Below the pieces are notes generated by a model. It worked only from the letters and a program-made list of their open reading frames with translations, was not told where the DNA came from and made no database searches. Below are positions 20,637 through 29,418 of a stretch of 64,000 nucleotides of DNA, one piece after another (position 1 is the stretch's first letter; the number at the start of each line of letters is the position of its first letter). The stretch is from Alphaproteobacteria bacterium (GTDB lineage Bacteria; Pseudomonadota; Alphaproteobacteria; Micropepsales; Micropepsaceae), in assembly GCA_019247845.1 (NCBI GenBank), contig JAFBAL010000035.1:1-64000 (forward strand), given 5' to 3'. A program made the translations under genes and the position numbers.

Positions 20637-21001
20637 GCGCCGAGACCCCGAACATGCTGCCCGTCGCCGAGGCCTCGGCCCTGCCGCCCGAGGAACTGAA
20701 GGATTTCACCGCCAAGCTCGTGACCGCGCTCAAGACCGTCTACGATCCCGAGATCCCGGTGGACATCTACGAGCTCGGGCTTATCTATAAGGTGGACGTC
20801 TCGGACAACAAGGACGTCGCGGTCGACATGACCCTGACCGCGCCCAACTGCCCGGTGGCGGGCGAGATGCCCGGCATGGTGCAGAGCGCGCTCGAGACCG
20901 TGGACGGCATCGGCAAGGTGACGGTGAACCTGACCTTCGATCCGCCCTGGACGCCCGAGCAGATGAGCGAAGAAGCCAAACTCGAACTGAATATGTTCTG
21001 A
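20633..21001 (+). CDS. sufT: SufT-like Fe-S maturation protein (MIP18/DUF59)
   Basis: The 122-residue protein consists mainly of a MIP18/DUF59 domain with the family signature TVYDPEIPVDIYELGLIY and TLTAPNCPVAGEMP, the cysteine lying in the conserved DPE/C context. SufT-type proteins help mature Fe-S proteins downstream of the scaffold. The start overlaps the sufU stop (ATGA), and sufA begins three bases after its stop. Confidence 0.92.
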   Translation: MSAETPNMLPVAEASALPPEELKDFTAKLVTALKTVYDPEIPVDIYELGLIYKVDVSDNKDVAVDMTLTAPNCPVAGEMPGMVQSALETVDGIGKVTVNLTFDPPWTPEQMSEEAKLELNMF

Positions 21002-21003
21002 TC

Positions 21004-21381
21004 ATGGAAACGAAGCCGAGACGAGAAAGACCCAAGGCCGTCCGCTTGAGCGATGCCGCCGCCGCCCGCATCCGCGAGATCATGGAGAACGCGGAAGGCA
21101 AGTATCAGGGCGTGCGCGTCGGCGTGACCAACGGCGGCTGCGCCGGCATGAGCTACACGATGGATTGCGCGGAAGCCGCGACGCCGCTCGACGAGGTGGT
21201 CGAGGACAAGGGCGTGAAGATCTTCATCGAGCCCAAGGCGATCCTGTTCCTGATCGGCACCGAGATGGATTTCGTGCGCGAGAAGATGGGCGCGCGCTTC
21301 GTGTTCAACAACCCGAACCAGACCGCGGCCTGCGGCTGCGGCGAGAGCGTGTCGATCACGCCGGCCGAAGCCGAGACGTGA
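21004..21381 (+). CDS. sufA: A-type Fe-S carrier protein SufA
   Basis: Carries Fe-S clusters from the scaffold to apoproteins. The 125-residue protein has the three conserved cysteines: C46 (GGCAGMSY), C110 and C112 (ACGCGES). The fold matches HesB/IscA proteins. It sits two bases after sufT, and its stop overlaps the GTG start of the next gene. Confidence 0.95.
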   Translation: METKPRRERPKAVRLSDAAAARIREIMENAEGKYQGVRVGVTNGGCAGMSYTMDCAEAATPLDEVVEDKGVKIFIEPKAILFLIGTEMDFVREKMGARFVFNNPNQTAACGCGESVSITPAEAET

Positions 21382-21686
21382 GCCGCTACGACGATCTGTT
21401 CGCCGCCTTCGGCCCCATCAAGGCGAAGCGCTTCTTCGGCGGCGAGGGGCTCTATGCCGGCGCCGTGATGATCGGCATGGTCTTCGACGACGTGATCTAC
21501 TTCAAGACCGACGACGAGACCCGCAAGGCCTTCGCAGCGGAGAAGTCCAAGCCCTTCACCTTCGAGAAGGGCGGCAAGACGGTGGTGACCACCTGGTTCG
21601 CGATCCCCGACCGCCTCTATGACGACCCCGACGAGCTGGCGGAATGGGCGCGTGCCGCGCTCGATGTGGCGTCTCGCGCCCGCTAG
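21378..21686 (+). CDS. TfoX N-terminal domain protein
   Basis: The 102-residue protein (YDDLFAAFGPIKAKRFFGGE, then GLYAGAVMIGMVFDDVIYFK) is a stand-alone TfoX N-terminal domain. In gammaproteobacteria TfoX activates competence genes, but the role of single-domain alphaproteobacterial forms is unknown. The GTG start at 21378 overlaps the sufA stop by four bases, making it the last gene of the suf run. Its end overlaps the convergent CVNH gene by four bases. Confidence 0.85.
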   Translation: MSRYDDLFAAFGPIKAKRFFGGEGLYAGAVMIGMVFDDVIYFKTDDETRKAFAAEKSKPFTFEKGGKTVVTTWFAIPDRLYDDPDELAEWARAALDVASRAR

Positions 21687-22087
21687 CGCCCCTGCACCAG
21701 CGTCCCGTCGTTGTTGTTGATGTTGTTGAGCTGGGTGCTGGTCTCGGTGAACTGGTTGTTGTTCATCCGGCAATAGGCGGACAGCGTGACGATGGGGCCC
21801 TCGGCATAGATGTCGATCGAGCCGCACATCGTCTGGAAGTTGCTGGGCACGCCGCTGTTCAGGTTGTCCAGCACGCCGTTCACGACCACGATGCCCGTCA
21901 GGATCAGGCTCGTCGCGTGCGGCGTGCCGTCCTTCTTCAGGCACACGGCCTCCAGCGCCGGCTGATTGCCCGAATAGGCAAAGCCGTAGTTCGAGCAGGT
22001 CTCGGTGAAGCTGCTCTGCGCGCCGGCGCCGCTCACGCAAAGGCAGGCGGCCAGCGCAGCCGCGCCGGCGACGGAATGTTTGAGCAT
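21683..22087 (-). CDS. Secreted cyanovirin-N homology (CVNH) lectin-like protein
   Basis: The 134-residue protein has a signal peptide (about 1-23, cleavage near AGAQ-SSF) and then one CVNH domain made of two halves. The half-repeats are FTETCSNYGF...LEAVCLKKDG and FQTMCGSIDIY...LSAYCRMNNN, with four cysteines (C31, C49, C88, C106) in the two-disulfide CVNH pattern. CVNH proteins bind high-mannose glycans. It is downstream of three M13 peptidases on the same strand, after a small hairpin. Confidence 0.85.
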   Translation of the reverse strand: MLKHSVAGAAALAACLCVSGAGAQSSFTETCSNYGFAYSGNQPALEAVCLKKDGTPHATSLILTGIVVVNGVLDNLNSGVPSNFQTMCGSIDIYAEGPIVTLSAYCRMNNNQFTETSTQLNNINNNDGTLVQGR

Positions 22088-22102
22088 GGCGGTTCCCCTT
22101 CT

Positions 22103-22126
22103 GGTAGGGCCTTGATCGGTCCTACC
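22103..22126 (-). terminator. Hairpin between M13 peptidase and CVNH genes
   Basis: GGTAGGGCC (22103-22111) can pair with GGTCCTACC (22118-22126) across a six-base loop. It lacks a T-run, so it may be an attenuator, a processing site or a weak terminator rather than a full stop. Confidence 0.35.
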
Positions 22127-22132
22127 TGGGGT

Positions 22133-24178
22133 TTACCACAGCTTCACGCGCTTGTCCGGCGCCAGGTAGTACTTGTCCGTCGGCTTGATGTCGAAGGCGG
22201 CGTACCAGCCGTCGTCGTTCCTGACCACGCCGTTGACGCGATAGCTGGCGGGGCTGTGCGGGTTCGACAACAGCCGCGCGCGCAGGATGGCGTCGCGGTT
22301 CTTCTCGCGCCAGCTCTGCGAATAGGCGATGTAGAAGCGCTGGTCTCCGGTCAGCCCGTTCAGCACCGGCGCGGGCTTGCCGTGCAGCGAGATGTGATAG
22401 GCCTTGTAGGCGATCACCAGCCCCGCGACGTCCGCGATGTTCTCGCCCAAGGTCAGCTTGCCGTTGATGTGAAGCCCGGGCAGCGGCTCGTACTGGTCGT
22501 ATTGCGCGGCGAGCGCGGTGGTGCGGGCGTCGAAGTTCTTGCGGTCCTCGTCGGTCCACCAGCTCTTCAGCACGCCGTCGCCGTCGTATTTCGAGCCCTG
22601 GTCGTCGAAGCCGTGGCTGATCTCGTGGCCGATGGTGGCGCCGATCTCGCCGTAGTTCACCGCGTCGTCGGCGCCGGCGTCGAAGAAGGGCGGCTGCAGG
22701 ATGCCGGCCGGGAACACGATCTCGTTCAGCGTCGGGTTGTAATAGGCGTTGTTGGTCGGAACGCTCATGCCCCATTCGGTGCGGTCGACGGGATTGTCGA
22801 GGCGCGCGACCTCGCGGTTCCATTCGAACTGCGTGCCGGCCTTGGCATTGGCGACTGGATCGCCGGCCGACGTCTTGAGCGCGCCATAGTCGCGCCAATG
22901 GTCGGGATAGCCGATCTTGGGCATGTACTTTGCGAGCTTCTCCAGAGCCTTTTCGCGCGTCGCAGGCGTCATCCAGGCGAGCGTCTGGATGTCCTGGCGG
23001 TAGGCCTCGAGCATGTTGTGCACCAGCTCGTCGGCCTTGGCCTTGGCGTCGGGCGTGAAATATTTCTCGGCATAGAGCCTGCCCAGCGCTTCGCCCATGT
23101 CGCGGTCGATCAGCGCGACGGCGCGCGTCGGCCGGTCGAGCTGCGCCGTCTTGCCCTGCAGCACCACGCCATAGAAGGCGAAGTCGGCATCGTCGACTTT
23201 CTTCGGCAGGTCGGCGGCGAAGGCATGCAGGTAGCGCGTGGTGAGATAGTCGCGCCACACCTCGATCGGCGTCGCCTTGAAGACCTCGGCGAGCTTGGGG
23301 AAGGCCGAACGCTCGGCGACGATCACCATGCGGTCGCCCTTGGCCGAGGTCATCGGGATGCCGGCCGCGCCCAGGAGACCACGCCACGGGAAGCCCGGCG
23401 CCATGCCCTCCAGGTCCGCGACCTTCATCGGGTTGTAGGTCTTGTCGGCGTCGCGGCGCTGGTCGGCCGGCCAATGCGCCCCCGCCATCGCCTCTTCGAG
23501 CTTGAAGATGGCCTCGGCGCGCGCGTCGGCATTCGCGGCACCGGTGAAAGAGAGCATCTGCGCCAGGTATTTCCTGTACGCCGCGCGGGTCTCGACGATC
23601 TCCTTGTCGTTGCGCAGGTAATAGTCGCGGTCGGGCAGGCCGAGGCCCGACTGGTAGAGGTTCACCGAATAGCTGCCGGGATGCTTGTCGTCGATGCCGA
23701 GATAGATACCGTACGGCCCGTCGAGGTTGAGCGCCGGCGTGCCCATCAGTACCGCGACGTCGTCCACCGTCTTGACCGCCGCGATCCTGTCGAGATCGGC
23801 CTGTGCATGGCTCAAGCCCGCCGCCTCGATGGCCGCGGTGTCGGTATAGGCATCGTAGAAATCGCGCAGCTTGGCTTCGTCGGCGGTCAGCCCCGTCTTC
23901 TTGTGGAGGCCTTCGATCAGCCCGCGCAGCTTCGCCTCGTTCTGCTTGTCGATCTCGAGATTGACGCCGGCATAAGAACGGTCGGCGGGGATCTCGGCCG
24001 TCTTCAGCCAGCCGTTGTTGGCATAGAGGAAGAAGTCCTCGCCCGGCGCCACGCTCTTGTCGACATAGGAAAGGTCGACGCCCCAGGGCGGAACCGCGGG
24101 ACCCGCGGCATGGGCGGTACCCGCATAAACGGGCAGGGCGACGCTGCAGAGCGCGACGAGACGAACGAGCTTGAGCAT
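22133..24178 (-). CDS. M13-family zinc metallopeptidase (neprilysin-like), copy 1
   Basis: Exported endopeptidase of the neprilysin/PepO family, acting on short peptides in the periplasm or outside. The 681-residue protein has a signal peptide (MLKLVRLVALCSVALPVYAG...), an M13 N-terminal domain, and the active site HEISH (518-522) with the third zinc ligand E579 in ENIAD. ATG 24178 was chosen because AGGGGG precedes it and it starts the signal peptide. It is third in a same-strand array of three paralogues of identical length. Confidence 0.95.
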   Translation of the reverse strand: MLKLVRLVALCSVALPVYAGTAHAAGPAVPPWGVDLSYVDKSVAPGEDFFLYANNGWLKTAEIPADRSYAGVNLEIDKQNEAKLRGLIEGLHKKTGLTADEAKLRDFYDAYTDTAAIEAAGLSHAQADLDRIAAVKTVDDVAVLMGTPALNLDGPYGIYLGIDDKHPGSYSVNLYQSGLGLPDRDYYLRNDKEIVETRAAYRKYLAQMLSFTGAANADARAEAIFKLEEAMAGAHWPADQRRDADKTYNPMKVADLEGMAPGFPWRGLLGAAGIPMTSAKGDRMVIVAERSAFPKLAEVFKATPIEVWRDYLTTRYLHAFAADLPKKVDDADFAFYGVVLQGKTAQLDRPTRAVALIDRDMGEALGRLYAEKYFTPDAKAKADELVHNMLEAYRQDIQTLAWMTPATREKALEKLAKYMPKIGYPDHWRDYGALKTSAGDPVANAKAGTQFEWNREVARLDNPVDRTEWGMSVPTNNAYYNPTLNEIVFPAGILQPPFFDAGADDAVNYGEIGATIGHEISHGFDDQGSKYDGDGVLKSWWTDEDRKNFDARTTALAAQYDQYEPLPGLHINGKLTLGENIADVAGLVIAYKAYHISLHGKPAPVLNGLTGDQRFYIAYSQSWREKNRDAILRARLLSNPHSPASYRVNGVVRNDDGWYAAFDIKPTDKYYLAPDKRVKLW

Positions 24179-24233
24179 GAGAGAACCCCCTGAAGAAAAG
24201 GGGCGCCGCACTCGCCGCGCGGCGCCCCCATGA

Positions 24234-26279
24234 CTACCAAAGATGAACGCGCTGGTCGGGCGGAAGGTAGTACTTGTCGCCCGGCTTCACGCCGAACGCC
24301 GCATACCATTCGTCCTGGTTGCGCACCGCGCCGATCGGGCGCCACATCGCCGGGCTGTGCTCGTTGGAGAGCAGCTGCTGGCGAAGCGCGCCGTCGCGCA
24401 TCTTGCTGCGCCAGATCTGGCCGAAGCCCAGATAGAAGCGCTGGTCGCCGGTGAAGCCGTCGATCACCGGCGCGGGCTTGCCGTGCAGCGAGATGTGATA
24501 GGCCTTGAGCGCGATGGCGATGCCGGCGTTGTCGGCGACGTTCTCGCCCATGGTGAAGGCGCCGTTGATGTGGATGCCGGGCAGGGGCTCGTAAGAGTCG
24601 TATTGCTTGCCCAGCGCCGAGGTCTTCTCCTCGAACACCTTCTTGTCCTCGGGCGACCACCAGTTGTTGAACGCGCCGTCCCAGTCGAACTTGGCGCCCT
24701 GGTCGTCGAAGCCGTGGCTGATCTCATGCCCGATCACGGCGCCGATGCCGCCATAGTTCACCGCGTCGTCGGCATTGGGATCGAAGAACGGCGGCTGCAT
24801 GATCGCCGCCGGGAACACGATCTCGTTCCACTGCGAGTTATTGTAGGCGTTGACCGTCGGCGGCGACATGCCCCATTCGGTCTTGTCGGTCGGCCGATCG
24901 AGGCGCTTGAGCTGGCGTTCCCATTCGAACAGGTTGCCGCGCTGATAGTCGCCGAGCAGGTCGTCGCGCTTGATGGTGAGCGCGGAATAATCGCGCCAGT
25001 GGTCGGGATAGCCGATCTTGATCGCGAAGTGGTTGATCTTGTTCAGCGCCTTCGCGCGCGTCGCCGGCGTCATCCACGGCAATGTCTTGATGTCCTCGGC
25101 ATAGGCCTCGAGCAGGTTGTGCACCAGGTCGAGCGCCTTCTTCTTGGCCTCGGGCGGGAAGTACTTGGCGACATAGACCTTGCCCAGCGCCTCGCCCATC
25201 AGGTTGTCGAGCAGGTGCGCCGCGCGCGCGCCGCGCGGCAGCTGCTGGGTATTGCCCGACAGCACCGTGCCATAGAAGGCGAAGTCCTCGTCGTCGAAGG
25301 CCTTGGGCAGGACCGAGGCATAGGTGTGGAGATAGTGGACGGTCATGTAGTCCTTCCACGTCTCGACCGGCGTCTCGGCGAAGATCGCCGCGAGCTTGGG
25401 GAACGCCGACTTCTCGGCCACGATCACCTGGCGCTCGCCGCCCTTGGCATCGAGCGGCAGGCCGCTTTTGCTGAAGAACGCGTCCCACGGGTACTGCGGC
25501 GCCAGCTTTTTCAGCTCCGCATAGGTCATGGGATTGTAGATCTTGTCCTCGTCGCGGCGGTCGGCGTTCGGCCAATCGGCCTCGGCCATCTTGCGCTCGA
25601 GCTCGTAGACGCCCTCGGCGCGCTTCTCGCCGTCCTTGATGCCGGCCAGCGCGAACATCGCGGCCATGTGCTTCTTGTAGGCCTCGCGCGTCTTGGCGAG
25701 CTCGGCGTCGTCGCGCAGATAGTAATCGCGGTCGGGAAGGCCGAGGCCCGCCTGGCCGAGATTGATCGAATAGGCGTTCGGGTTCTTGTCGTTGATGCCG
25801 ATGCCGAAGGCGATCGGGCTGTAGAGCTGCATGCGCGGATCGCCCATCGCCGCGGCGACGTCCTCGCGCGTCTTCAGGTGGGCGATGATGTCGAGGTCGT
25901 GCTGCGCGGGCTTGAGGCCCGCCGCGTCGATCCCGGCCTGGTCCATATAGGCGTCATAGAGGTCGCGCAGCTTCTTCTCTTCGTCGCTCAGCTGGTCATA
26001 GGGCTTGGCGTCGAGCGAAGCCGCGATCTCCTGCATGCGCTTCTCCGAGAGGATGCGCAGGTCCTGGAAAGAGCCGGTCGAGGAGCGGTCGGGCGGGATT
26101 TCGGCGGTCTTGTACCAGTTGCCGTTGACGAACTGGAAATAGTCGTCGCCCGGCTTGACGTTCTTGTCCATCGCCGCGGTGTCGAACCCCCAGGTCCCAT
26201 ACTGGGTCTTCGGCGCGTCGCCATGGGCCGCGGTGACGGCGAGCGTAAGCCCGGCCGCCGCAATCAAACTCCGTCGCAT
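24234..26279 (-). CDS. M13-family zinc metallopeptidase, copy 2
   Basis: Second of the tandem neprilysin-like peptidases, 681 residues. It has an N-terminal signal peptide (MRRSLIAAAGLTLAVTAAHG), the zinc motif HEISH at 518-522, and ENVAD around 579. The extensive shared blocks (GVDLSYVDK/GFDTAAMDK region, NAYYNP/NAYNNS region, HINGKLT/HINGAFT) with the flanking copies show descent from one gene. It is 55 bases upstream of copy 1. The different substrate-pocket residues suggest different peptide preferences, which is inferred. Confidence 0.95.
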   Translation of the reverse strand: MRRSLIAAAGLTLAVTAAHGDAPKTQYGTWGFDTAAMDKNVKPGDDYFQFVNGNWYKTAEIPPDRSSTGSFQDLRILSEKRMQEIAASLDAKPYDQLSDEEKKLRDLYDAYMDQAGIDAAGLKPAQHDLDIIAHLKTREDVAAAMGDPRMQLYSPIAFGIGINDKNPNAYSINLGQAGLGLPDRDYYLRDDAELAKTREAYKKHMAAMFALAGIKDGEKRAEGVYELERKMAEADWPNADRRDEDKIYNPMTYAELKKLAPQYPWDAFFSKSGLPLDAKGGERQVIVAEKSAFPKLAAIFAETPVETWKDYMTVHYLHTYASVLPKAFDDEDFAFYGTVLSGNTQQLPRGARAAHLLDNLMGEALGKVYVAKYFPPEAKKKALDLVHNLLEAYAEDIKTLPWMTPATRAKALNKINHFAIKIGYPDHWRDYSALTIKRDDLLGDYQRGNLFEWERQLKRLDRPTDKTEWGMSPPTVNAYNNSQWNEIVFPAAIMQPPFFDPNADDAVNYGGIGAVIGHEISHGFDDQGAKFDWDGAFNNWWSPEDKKVFEEKTSALGKQYDSYEPLPGIHINGAFTMGENVADNAGIAIALKAYHISLHGKPAPVIDGFTGDQRFYLGFGQIWRSKMRDGALRQQLLSNEHSPAMWRPIGAVRNQDEWYAAFGVKPGDKYYLPPDQRVHLW

Positions 26280-26423
26280 TCAGGTCTCCGTTGTGAGCAG
26301 GAAAGGCAGGGTGGAAGTAGGGTAGTCTATCACAAGGGCGCGCAAGTCACGGCGTCGCGAGCATGGCGCCCGCGCGTGCGGCGAATGGCTGCGCATGTGC
26401 GAGTCGCGCCCGGCGGCCTCCAT

Positions 26424-28469
26424 TTACCACAAATGTACGCGCTTCTCCGGGGGCAGGTAGTACTTGTCGCCGGGCTTGACGTCGAAGGCGGTGTACCAGG
26501 CGTCGGTGTTGCGGGTGGCGCCGATGACCCGGAACTCGGGCGGCGAATGCGGGTTGGACAGGACCTGCTGGCGCATCTGGCTCTCGCGGTACTTGCTGCG
26601 CCAGATCTGGCCGAAGGACAGGAAGAACCGCTGGTCGCCGGTGAAGCCGTCGAGCGCCGGCGCGGGCTGGCCGCCCAGCGAGATGTGATAGGCCTGCAGC
26701 GCGATGTTGATGCCCGACAGGTCGCCGACGTTCTCGCCCATGGTCAGCTTGCCGTTGACGTGCAGGCCGGGCAGCCCCTCATAGGAGTCGAACTGGGCGC
26801 CCAGCATCGCGGTGCGCTCGTCGAAGGCCTTACGGTCCTCGTCGGTCCACCAGCTCTGCAGGATGCCCAGGCCGTCGTACTTCGAGCCCTGGTCGTCGAA
26901 GCCGTGGCCGATCTCGTGGCCGATGACCGCGCCGATGCCGCCATAGTTCACCGCATCGTCCGCCTGCGGATCGAAGAAGGGGGGCTGCAGGATCGCGGCG
27001 GGGAAGAAGATCGAGTTGAACACCGGCGTGTAATAGGCGTTGATCGTCGGCGGCGTCATGCTCCATTCGCTGCGGTCGACGGGCCGGTCGATGCGCGACA
27101 GGCGATAGTTCCACTCGAACACGTCGGAGCGGTGGATGTCGCCGATCAGGTCGCCGCGCTTGATCGCCAGCCCCGAATAGTCGCGCCACTTGTCGGGATA
27201 GCCGATATGGGGAACGAAGGCGTGCAGCTTGTCGAGCGCGCGCTTCTTCGTCGTCTCGGTCATCCAGGGGATGACGCGGATGTCGGCGTCGTAAGCCTTG
27301 AGCAGATTGCCGACCAGCGCCTCGACCTTCGCCTTGGACTCGGGCGGGAAGAAGCGCGCGACATAGAGCTTGCCGAGAGGATGGCCGAGGCGGCCGTCGA
27401 TCAGCTTCACGCCGCGGGTGTCGCGCGGCAGCTTGACGTCGGCGCCGCCGAGCACGCGGCCGTACATTTCGAAATCGGTCTGGTCGAACTGTTCGGGAAG
27501 GAACGCCGACATGTTGTGCAGGTAGTGAAGGGTCAGCCAGTCGCGCCATACCTCGACCGGCGTGGCGGCGAAGATCTTCGCCATCTCGGGGAAGGCGGTG
27601 TTCTCGCGCACGACGAACTTGCGCTCGCCGGCGGGACCCGTGACCGCGACGCCCTGGGCCTTGAAATAGGCGCGCCAGTTGAAGCCCGGCGCGAACTTCT
27701 CAAGCTCCGACACCGTCATCGGGTTGTAGGTCTTGTTGGCGTCGCGCCGGTCGGCGGCGGGCCATTCGACCTGGGCCAGCGCCTTCTCCAACTCGAACAC
27801 CTTTCGCGCGCGCGGGTCGTCCTGCCCGTGGTCGAGCAGCCACAGCATCTTGCCCATGTACTGGACATAGGCGCCGCGCGTGATCTCGAGGTTGGGATCG
27901 TCTTTGAGGTAATAGTCGCGCTCGGGCAGGCCCAGCCCGCTCTGGGTCAGGATCACGACATAGGCGTTGGGGTTCTTCGGATCGGCATTGATGCGGTCGG
28001 CGAAGATCGAGTCCGAATTGTGCTCGATCTCGCCCATGGCGGTCGCCACGTCGTCGAGCGTCTTGACCGATTGGAAGCGCTTCAGGTCGGCCTGAGCCGG
28101 CTTGAGGCCGGCCTTCTCGATCGCGTCGGTATCGACGAAGGCGTCGTAGAGGTCGCGCAGCTGCTTCTCTTCGGGCGACAGATCTTTCAGCTTCTTGGCC
28201 TCGAGATCGTGCACGATCTCCTTCATGCGGTTCTCGCTCAGGATCTGCAGGTCCTGGAACGAACCGGTCGAGGTGCGGTCGCGCGGGATCTCGGCCTTCT
28301 TCAGCCATGCGCCGTTGACGTATTCGAAGAAGTCGTCGCCCGGCTTGACGCTTTTGTCCATGCTCGAGAGATCGACGCCCCAGGTGCCGAATTTCGGCTG
28401 CGGGGAATCGGCCTGGGCGATGCCGGCTGCGGCCGCCAGGATCACGAGCACGGACAGGGATTTGCGCAT
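26424..28469 (-). CDS. M13-family zinc metallopeptidase, copy 3
   Basis: First gene of the tandem array, 681 residues from ATG 28469, which follows AAGGAG. It has a signal peptide (MRKSLSVLVILAAAAGIAQA), the zinc motif HEIGH at 518-522, and the ENVGD segment, in which the alanine of ENxAD is glycine. A 144-base gap separates it from copy 2, room for a second promoter. As with the other copies the C-terminus ends in LW rather than the CxxW seen in animal neprilysins. Confidence 0.95.
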   Translation of the reverse strand: MRKSLSVLVILAAAAGIAQADSPQPKFGTWGVDLSSMDKSVKPGDDFFEYVNGAWLKKAEIPRDRTSTGSFQDLQILSENRMKEIVHDLEAKKLKDLSPEEKQLRDLYDAFVDTDAIEKAGLKPAQADLKRFQSVKTLDDVATAMGEIEHNSDSIFADRINADPKNPNAYVVILTQSGLGLPERDYYLKDDPNLEITRGAYVQYMGKMLWLLDHGQDDPRARKVFELEKALAQVEWPAADRRDANKTYNPMTVSELEKFAPGFNWRAYFKAQGVAVTGPAGERKFVVRENTAFPEMAKIFAATPVEVWRDWLTLHYLHNMSAFLPEQFDQTDFEMYGRVLGGADVKLPRDTRGVKLIDGRLGHPLGKLYVARFFPPESKAKVEALVGNLLKAYDADIRVIPWMTETTKKRALDKLHAFVPHIGYPDKWRDYSGLAIKRGDLIGDIHRSDVFEWNYRLSRIDRPVDRSEWSMTPPTINAYYTPVFNSIFFPAAILQPPFFDPQADDAVNYGGIGAVIGHEIGHGFDDQGSKYDGLGILQSWWTDEDRKAFDERTAMLGAQFDSYEGLPGLHVNGKLTMGENVGDLSGINIALQAYHISLGGQPAPALDGFTGDQRFFLSFGQIWRSKYRESQMRQQVLSNPHSPPEFRVIGATRNTDAWYTAFDVKPGDKYYLPPEKRVHLW

Positions 28470-28566
28470 GAGGAAGCTCCTTCTGCCGCCAATTTGGGCA
28501 GAGAGTCCGCATGACACGCAAGTGACGGCTACGTTATTTGGTTCGCAACCCGTCGCAGGGTTTGCG

Positions 28567-29358
28567 TTATTTCCCTTTGAACTGCGACGGCCGCTTTTGC
28601 AGAAAGGCCATGACGCCTTCCCTGAAATCTTCTGTCCGGCCGGCGCGCTGCTGCGCCATGCGCTCCAGGTCGATCTGGCTCTCGAAAGTGTTGTGCGGAC
28701 TGTCCCAATAGAGTCGCCGCACGAAAGCGAGCGAGGCCGGCCCGTCGGCCAGGCGCTTGGCGAGCTTCATCGCTTCGTCCAGCATCGATGCGTCGTCGAA
28801 GACCCGATTGATCAGGCCCCAATCCAGCGCCTGCTCGGCGGGAAGCTTCTCGGCGAGCAGCGACAGCTCGCGCGCCCGCGCCAACCCGATCAGCCGCGGC
28901 AGCATCCAGGTCGAACCGCCGTCGGGCACCAAGCCGACGCGCGCGAAGGCCTGGAGGAAGTAGGCCGAGCGCGCCGCGACGATGATGTCGCCCATCAGCG
29001 CGATGCTCATGCCGATGCCGGCCGCGGCGCCGTTCACCGCGGTGACGATCGGCAGGCGGAAATCGCGCAGCCGCCGCAGCATTGGATGATAGGCGGTCTC
29101 GAGCGCGTCGCCGGCATTGGCCTCGGACGACCGTTCGCTGCCCGCGGCCTCGGCGAGATTGGCGCCGGAGCAGAAGCCGCGGCCTTCGCCGGTGATCACC
29201 AGCGCGCGGAAGTCGCCTTTGTCGACATGGGTCAGCGCTTTCGCCATCCCGCCCACCATCGACACCGACGCGGCGTTCAGGCTTTCGGGATGATTGAGCG
29301 TGAGCACGGCGACGCCGCCATGCGCGGTGACGTAGCAGCGTTCGAAATCGGTTCGCAT
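28567..29358 (-). CDS. Enoyl-CoA hydratase/isomerase family protein
   Basis: Crotonase-fold enzyme for CoA-linked fatty or aromatic acid breakdown, probably a 2-enoyl-CoA hydratase or isomerase. The 263-residue protein has the oxyanion-hole segments FCSGANLAE and NGAAAGIGMSIALMGD, with the position of the second catalytic glutamate in PDGGSTWMLPRLIG occupied by aspartate or shifted, so hydratase activity is not certain. ATG 29358 follows GAGAGG. It ends 50 bases before the upstream end of the M13 array region. Confidence 0.88.
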   Translation of the reverse strand: MRTDFERCYVTAHGGVAVLTLNHPESLNAASVSMVGGMAKALTHVDKGDFRALVITGEGRGFCSGANLAEAAGSERSSEANAGDALETAYHPMLRRLRDFRLPIVTAVNGAAAGIGMSIALMGDIIVAARSAYFLQAFARVGLVPDGGSTWMLPRLIGLARARELSLLAEKLPAEQALDWGLINRVFDDASMLDEAMKLAKRLADGPASLAFVRRLYWDSPHNTFESQIDLERMAQQRAGRTEDFREGVMAFLQKRPSQFKGK

Positions 29359-29418
29359 GGGCGGAGCCTCTCTGGGTAGCCCCGCAATTGTGCCCAACCG
29401 CGATCAGTCTGCAACTTG

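Noticed and set aside
24243-28514. 1423-codon open frame on the plus strand across two M13 genes
   Set aside because: It runs opposite two well-defined peptidases and their gap. Repetitive Val/Ala/Leu/Arg/Asp composition is typical of an antisense shadow.
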